DNA of 64,000 nt from an uncultured Kiloniellaceae bacterium (GTDB taxonomy: Bacteria > Pseudomonadota > Alphaproteobacteria > Kiloniellales > Kiloniellaceae), in the NCBI GenBank assembly GCA_947493695.1, contig CANLSF010000003.1, forward strand, positions 558,001 through 622,000, written 5' to 3'. A program made the position numbers and the translations under genes. Every line of letters starts with the position of its first letter. The first letter of the stretch is position 1. Below the pieces are notes generated by a model. The model had not been told where the DNA came from. It saw only the letters and a program-made list of their open reading frames with translations, and did not search any database. This document shows, in pieces, positions 60,751 through 64,000 of this stretch.

Positions 60751-61440
60751 GTGACGAACCGCAAGAAAATTTTGATCGTCGACAACAACGCCACACTTCG
60801 TCAGGCGTTAGGCGTACAACTTCACTTGCATGAGAATTTTGAGATTGCAGAAGCTGCGACTGGGGCCGCATCCATCGCAGCGGCAAAGAAGGAGTATTTC
60901 GACGCAATTCTGCTCGACGTCGACTTGCCTGACATGGACGGGCAATCGGTGTGCCGGCTTATGCGTCGCGCTGGAGTCAGAGTCCCTATCTTCATACTGA
61001 GCAACTCCGACACCGATTCCGATACGATCCTGGGCCTCGACGCCGGTGCCAGCGATTATATCGTTAAGCCATTCCGGCTGCGTGTCCTGCTTGCACGCCT
61101 GCGGGCGCAGTTACGCTTACACGAGCAGAGCGAGGACGCAGTTTTTACGATTGGGCCCTTCAGCTTCCGCCCCAGTGCCAAGCTGCTGACCGAAGCCGGC
61201 GGCAACCGCAAGGTCCGGCTGACCGAAAAAGAAACCAGCATCCTGAAACACCTGCTTCGAGCCGGCGGCAACGTCGTGCGCCGCGAGGCTTTGTTGAAAG
61301 ACCTTTGGGGCCACAATACTGACGCCACAACGCGGAGGGTGGAGACTCACGTATACCGTCTACGACAGAAGATTGAAGAGGACCCGACGAACGCGAGGAT
61401 CCTGATAACCCAACAGGGCGGGTATCGCTTAGCTTTCTGA
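60751..61440 (+). CDS. OmpR-family response regulator (orphan)
   Basis: A 229-residue regulator: receiver domain with phosphoacceptor Asp56 (ILLDVDLPDMDG) and conserved Lys in YIVKPFR, and a C-terminal OmpR winged helix (VRLTEKETSILKHLLRAGGNVVRREALLKDLWGHNTDATTRRVETHVYRLRQKIE). One of the two usual acidic metal-binding residues near the N-terminus is replaced by Asn (VDNN). The start is a GTG with GAGGA upstream. No histidine kinase gene adjoins it, so its partner lies elsewhere. Confidence 0.92.
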   Translation: MTNRKKILIVDNNATLRQALGVQLHLHENFEIAEAATGAASIAAAKKEYFDAILLDVDLPDMDGQSVCRLMRRAGVRVPIFILSNSDTDSDTILGLDAGASDYIVKPFRLRVLLARLRAQLRLHEQSEDAVFTIGPFSFRPSAKLLTEAGGNRKVRLTEKETSILKHLLRAGGNVVRREALLKDLWGHNTDATTRRVETHVYRLRQKIEEDPTNARILITQQGGYRLAF

Positions 61441-61483
61441 TCTCTAGATCCCGGTTTGACTCACCGGCCTCTATAGTATCGTA

Positions 61484-61547
61484 GGGGTCAGATCTAATTT
61501 TATGCGTGTCGCCAAATCATCGTGCGCATAAACTATGACCTGACCCC
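61484..61547. repeat. REP-like 64-bp palindromic element, copy 2
   Basis: GGGGTCAG at the left end and CTGACCCC at the right end form perfect inverted ends. The interior shares the 19-base core AAATCATCGTGCGCATAAA with the copy at 58265-58328. It lies 43 bases after the response-regulator stop and may serve as its transcription end. Confidence 0.72.
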
Positions 61548-61630
61548 GCTCCCACTGATAGCTTGACCCAAAACAAGGCCTGACGCACAAAACTTGGCTG
61601 CCGATGGCGTGACCACCGGGGTTAACGTTA

Positions 61631-62269
61631 TTACTCGTCGGCTGACGACCGCGGTTGCGCGGCAAGGTAGCTCTCATAAACCAAACCGTAGGCGGTGTGT
61701 CCGCCCAGAACACCGCCGAGCGCTCCCCCCCGATTGGAGCGCCAGTCGTTCATAATCTCAGCCAGAACCGAGGCCCAGGTGGTTACTTTCACACCAGCTT
61801 GGGTCATGCGCAGCATTGCCGTATCGCGTGTCACCTCGTCCCATGTTCCTGAGGCGTCAACGACAGCATAGACATCGTAGCCTTCGGCGACCGCGGACAA
61901 TGCAGGGAACAGCAGGCAGACATCGGTAACGATGCCCGCCATGATGATCTTTTTGCGTCCCGTCGCCTCAATCGCAGCTTTGAATTCAGGCGAATCCCAG
62001 GCGTTGATTTCACCGGCACGGTTAATCACAACGTTCCCCAGCACATTGGTAATTTCGGAAGAAACCGGGCCGTTGGGACCTTCGGCCAAAGATGCCGTGA
62101 CAACCGATGGAATGCCCGCGGTCTTGGCCATATTTGTCAGGCCGTTGATGTTCTTGCGCAGAGTTTCCGGCTGGATGTCCCGAACACTTGCCAACAGACC
62201 TGTTTGGTGATCGATCATGGCCAGAACAGCATTGTCCGGCGTAAGGAATTCTGAAAACTTATTACACAT
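61631..62269 (-). CDS. Isochorismatase-family hydrolase (YcaC-like)
   Basis: A 212-residue cysteine hydrolase: AVLAMIDHQTGLLASVRD carries the catalytic Asp, and GIVTDVCLLFPALSAVAEGYDVYAVVDASGTWDEV the catalytic Cys region. YcaC-like proteins are hydrolases of unknown natural substrate. It lies 30 bases after the pirin gene on the same strand and is probably cotranscribed. Confidence 0.9.
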   Translation of the reverse strand: MCNKFSEFLTPDNAVLAMIDHQTGLLASVRDIQPETLRKNINGLTNMAKTAGIPSVVTASLAEGPNGPVSSEITNVLGNVVINRAGEINAWDSPEFKAAIEATGRKKIIMAGIVTDVCLLFPALSAVAEGYDVYAVVDASGTWDEVTRDTAMLRMTQAGVKVTTWASVLAEIMNDWRSNRGGALGGVLGGHTAYGLVYESYLAAQPRSSADE

Positions 62270-62299
62270 GGGATTCTTCTTTCATGGGAATTGGAACGG

Positions 62300-62992
62300 C
62301 TACGCGAGCGTGCCAATTAAAATGAGCTGTACATCTCTTGTAGCTTTGAACGTGCCATCGGCTCCTCTGAAGAGATCGCCGCCCGTTAAGTCGGCGCCCT
62401 CAAACTGCCCCTCTCCCTTGGCGACATAGGCAAGATACGGAGCCGTCAGATCAACCTGCTGGCCTGCTGTGAGCATCGCGATGTCAATCGTGGTTGCTGC
62501 GGCAAAAGACAGCGCTTCTTCGGACGTTCCTCCGTAGATGCGCGTTGTCTCGCCCCACGCAGGACTGAACTTTTTGTACCCTGCGGGTTCGCCGCTCACT
62601 TCCGGCATGACCCAAAGTTGCAGCATCCGGTTTTTTGTGTCGTCCGGATTCACTTCGTTGTGCTTGAAGCCTTCGCCACCGGCACGTTGTACCTGTGCGT
62701 CATTGGTATCAAGCGATCCGCCATGTTCCAAAGACCCCTCGTGAGCAACACGGCCTTCCACCATGACCGAGATCACATCGATCTCTCTATGGGGATGCAT
62801 CGTTGTTTCGCCCTTGGGGTCGAACTGCGCATCTGCCAGATAGACGAAGTTGCCGATGCCATCCCAGGCCTCCGGGCTGGCACGGTCGCCCCAGAGCTTT
62901 TTACCTGTCACCAGACGATGCTCTCTCAAGCCCGCAAAGCCGCCTTCGGTTAGCCCGTTGCGGTGCAGAATTTCGAGGTTTTGCGGTGTCAT
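62300..62992 (-). CDS. Pirin-family bicupin protein
   Basis: A 230-residue protein of the pirin family: FDPKGETTMHPHREIDVISVMVEGRVAHEGSLEH contains the metal-binding His motif, followed by VQRAGGEGFKHNEVNPD and the second cupin. Bacterial pirins are often linked to quercetinase activity or redox regulation. ATG 62992 has GGAAAC upstream. It is divergent from the terminal LysR gene, with a LysR-type site between them. Confidence 0.92.
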   Translation of the reverse strand: MTPQNLEILHRNGLTEGGFAGLREHRLVTGKKLWGDRASPEAWDGIGNFVYLADAQFDPKGETTMHPHREIDVISVMVEGRVAHEGSLEHGGSLDTNDAQVQRAGGEGFKHNEVNPDDTKNRMLQLWVMPEVSGEPAGYKKFSPAWGETTRIYGGTSEEALSFAAATTIDIAMLTAGQQVDLTAPYLAYVAKGEGQFEGADLTGGDLFRGADGTFKATRDVQLILIGTLA

Positions 62993-63040
62993 GCTGTTTC
63001 CAATCAAGCCTGTTGCTTAGCTTGACAAGAATATGAAATA

Positions 63041-63055
63041 ATCCTGAAATTGGAT
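63041..63055. promoter_or_regulatory. LysR box between pirin and lysR genes
   Basis: ATCC-N7-GGAT gives a T-N11-A inverted repeat in the 97-bp divergent region, 34 bases upstream of the LysR start at 63090. Confidence 0.55.
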
Positions 63056-63089
63056 CAATAATACAAAATTGTAATTGAGAGTTCTATTT

Positions 63090-63986
63090 ATGGAACAACG
63101 GGACTTAAACGATATGGCCGTTTTTGCGGCGATCGCACAAGCTGGCAGCATTACCGGCGCGGCTGAAAAGATGAAGCTCCCAAAATCGAATGTGAGCCGC
63201 AGGTTGGCGCGATTGGAAGATCGGCTCGGGGTTCAATTGATTGAGCGCAATACCCGCAATAGTCGGCTGACATCGATTGGCGTCAGTTACGCCGACTATT
63301 GCCGTATGATGGTTGAAGAGGCGAATGCTGCAGACGCCGTGGTCGAAACGAGCCTGGCGGAACCTGCAGGAGAATTACGGGTTTCCGCCTCGGTGCTTGT
63401 TGGACAGCAAATCATTGCTCCGGCGATTGCGGCCTATGTTCAAGAATTTCCCAAAGTACAGGTCAACCTGGAGCTGGCAAACGCGCGGGCCAACCTTATA
63501 GAGGATGGCTTTGACCTTGCATTCCGCATTGGTGAAAACCAGGATTCCACGCTTATGTCTCAAGTCGTAGGAACGCTTCCGCTGAGCCTTTACGCCAGCC
63601 CGGACTACCTGCGGACTTCGGGTGCCCCTAAGTCCCCCAAGGATCTGAAGGATCATCCTTGTCTGATCATGGGTCGTGGGATCAGAACCTCACGCTGGAA
63701 GCTCAAACGGCACGAAGAATTAGCCGAAGTCATAGCTCAAGGGGCTGTTGTCGTGAACGATTTCCTGACCCTTCGAAACCTGGCCGTCGCAGGGGGCGGC
63801 ATTGCAATGCTGCCCGCCTATGCCGCACACGTGGAGTGTGCATCCGACCGGCTTTCCCAAGTCCTGCCGGATTGGGATGCCGCCAGCGCGACACTCTCCG
63901 CAATCTACCCAAGCCGTCGCGGCGCAACACTCAAACAACGGGCTTTCATTGATCATGTTAGAGACGTTGTGGAGGATATAACCTGA
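63090..63986 (+). CDS. LysR-family regulator
   Basis: About 298 residues: helix-turn-helix in MAVFAAIAQAGSITGAAEKMKLPKSNVSRRLARLEDRLGVQLIERNTR and a ligand-binding domain of the CrgA/DsdC-like branch (GELRVSASVLVGQQIIAPAI, FDLAFRIGENQDSTLM). ATG 63090 fits the family start; a TTG 15 bases earlier is also open. It is divergent from the pirin/YcaC-like operon and probably regulates it in response to an electrophile or aromatic compound. Confidence 0.93.
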   Translation: MEQRDLNDMAVFAAIAQAGSITGAAEKMKLPKSNVSRRLARLEDRLGVQLIERNTRNSRLTSIGVSYADYCRMMVEEANAADAVVETSLAEPAGELRVSASVLVGQQIIAPAIAAYVQEFPKVQVNLELANARANLIEDGFDLAFRIGENQDSTLMSQVVGTLPLSLYASPDYLRTSGAPKSPKDLKDHPCLIMGRGIRTSRWKLKRHEELAEVIAQGAVVVNDFLTLRNLAVAGGGIAMLPAYAAHVECASDRLSQVLPDWDAASATLSAIYPSRRGATLKQRAFIDHVRDVVEDIT

Positions 63987-64000
63987 ACAAAGTTAGAGCC

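Noticed and set aside
60254-60907. A 217-codon minus-strand open frame between the small-gene operon and the response regulator
   Set aside because: It overlaps the start of a clear OmpR-type regulator gene on the other strand, is rich in Arg, Ser and Cys as in shadow frames, and shows no family motif.

Overview
The window is about 64 kb of gene-dense, moderately GC-rich DNA from a proteobacterium, most likely a marine-type or soil-type alphaproteobacterium. The evidence is indirect: two TRAP transporters, a PotD/PotA-type ABC operon, many LysR/GntR regulators and small substrate-specific catabolic operons. There are no rRNA or tRNA genes and no convincing phage or insertion sequence, so the exact taxon cannot be fixed. 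The whole window looks like accessory metabolic territory, built of short divergent operons each with its own regulator.

Layout. 0-5 kb: the end of a LysR regulator, an RNA leader with a strong intrinsic terminator, a T4 Rnl1-type RNA ligase, three GNAT acetyltransferases and a lipoprotein hydrolase. 5-15 kb: a PLP decarboxylase, then a probable sugar-acid module (RraA-like aldolase, TRAP dctPQM, a FadR-type regulator flanked by two identical palindromes, an MFS exporter and an arabonate-type dehydratase). 15-25 kb: small regulator/effector pairs (LysR/EamA, Lrp/AzlCD, LysR/class V aminotransferase, AraC/cystathionine-lyase family), GNAT, VOC and SRPBCC proteins.

25-39 kb: the largest catabolic block. 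An XRE-cupin regulator faces an operon of LLM flavin monooxygenase, glutathione transferase, flavin reductase, arylformamidase-like hydrolase and SnoaL-like protein. Next come RidA-like and ATC-hydrolase-like proteins, a short LysR with a perfect operator, and a DapA-like/HAO/TRAP operon facing an aspartate-dehydrogenase-like/LysR/ALDH operon. 3-Hydroxyanthranilate dioxygenase with intact active-site motifs suggests that an aminohydroxybenzoate-type compound is cleaved here, but the usual ACMS decarboxylase is absent.

39-49 kb: a second LLM enzyme, then an ABC importer (Tat-type binding protein, two permeases, ATPase, PuuE-like amidohydrolase, GNAT). Divergent from it is a two-gene operon of a GntR/FCD regulator with two winged-helix domains and a paralogous solute-binding protein with no signal peptide. 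This last pair, facing four ATGAAT/ATTCAT half-sites, is the best candidate here for an undescribed sensing system.

49-64 kb: a duplicated HxlR-type regulator with VOC protein, a DUF3179 protein, phosphodiesterase, EamA transporter, LysR, a cobalt-type nitrile hydratase operon, a PAS-GGDEF protein, an AT-rich stretch with 64-bp REP-like elements, two unknown small genes, an orphan OmpR-type response regulator, a YcaC-like hydrolase, a pirin and a LysR.
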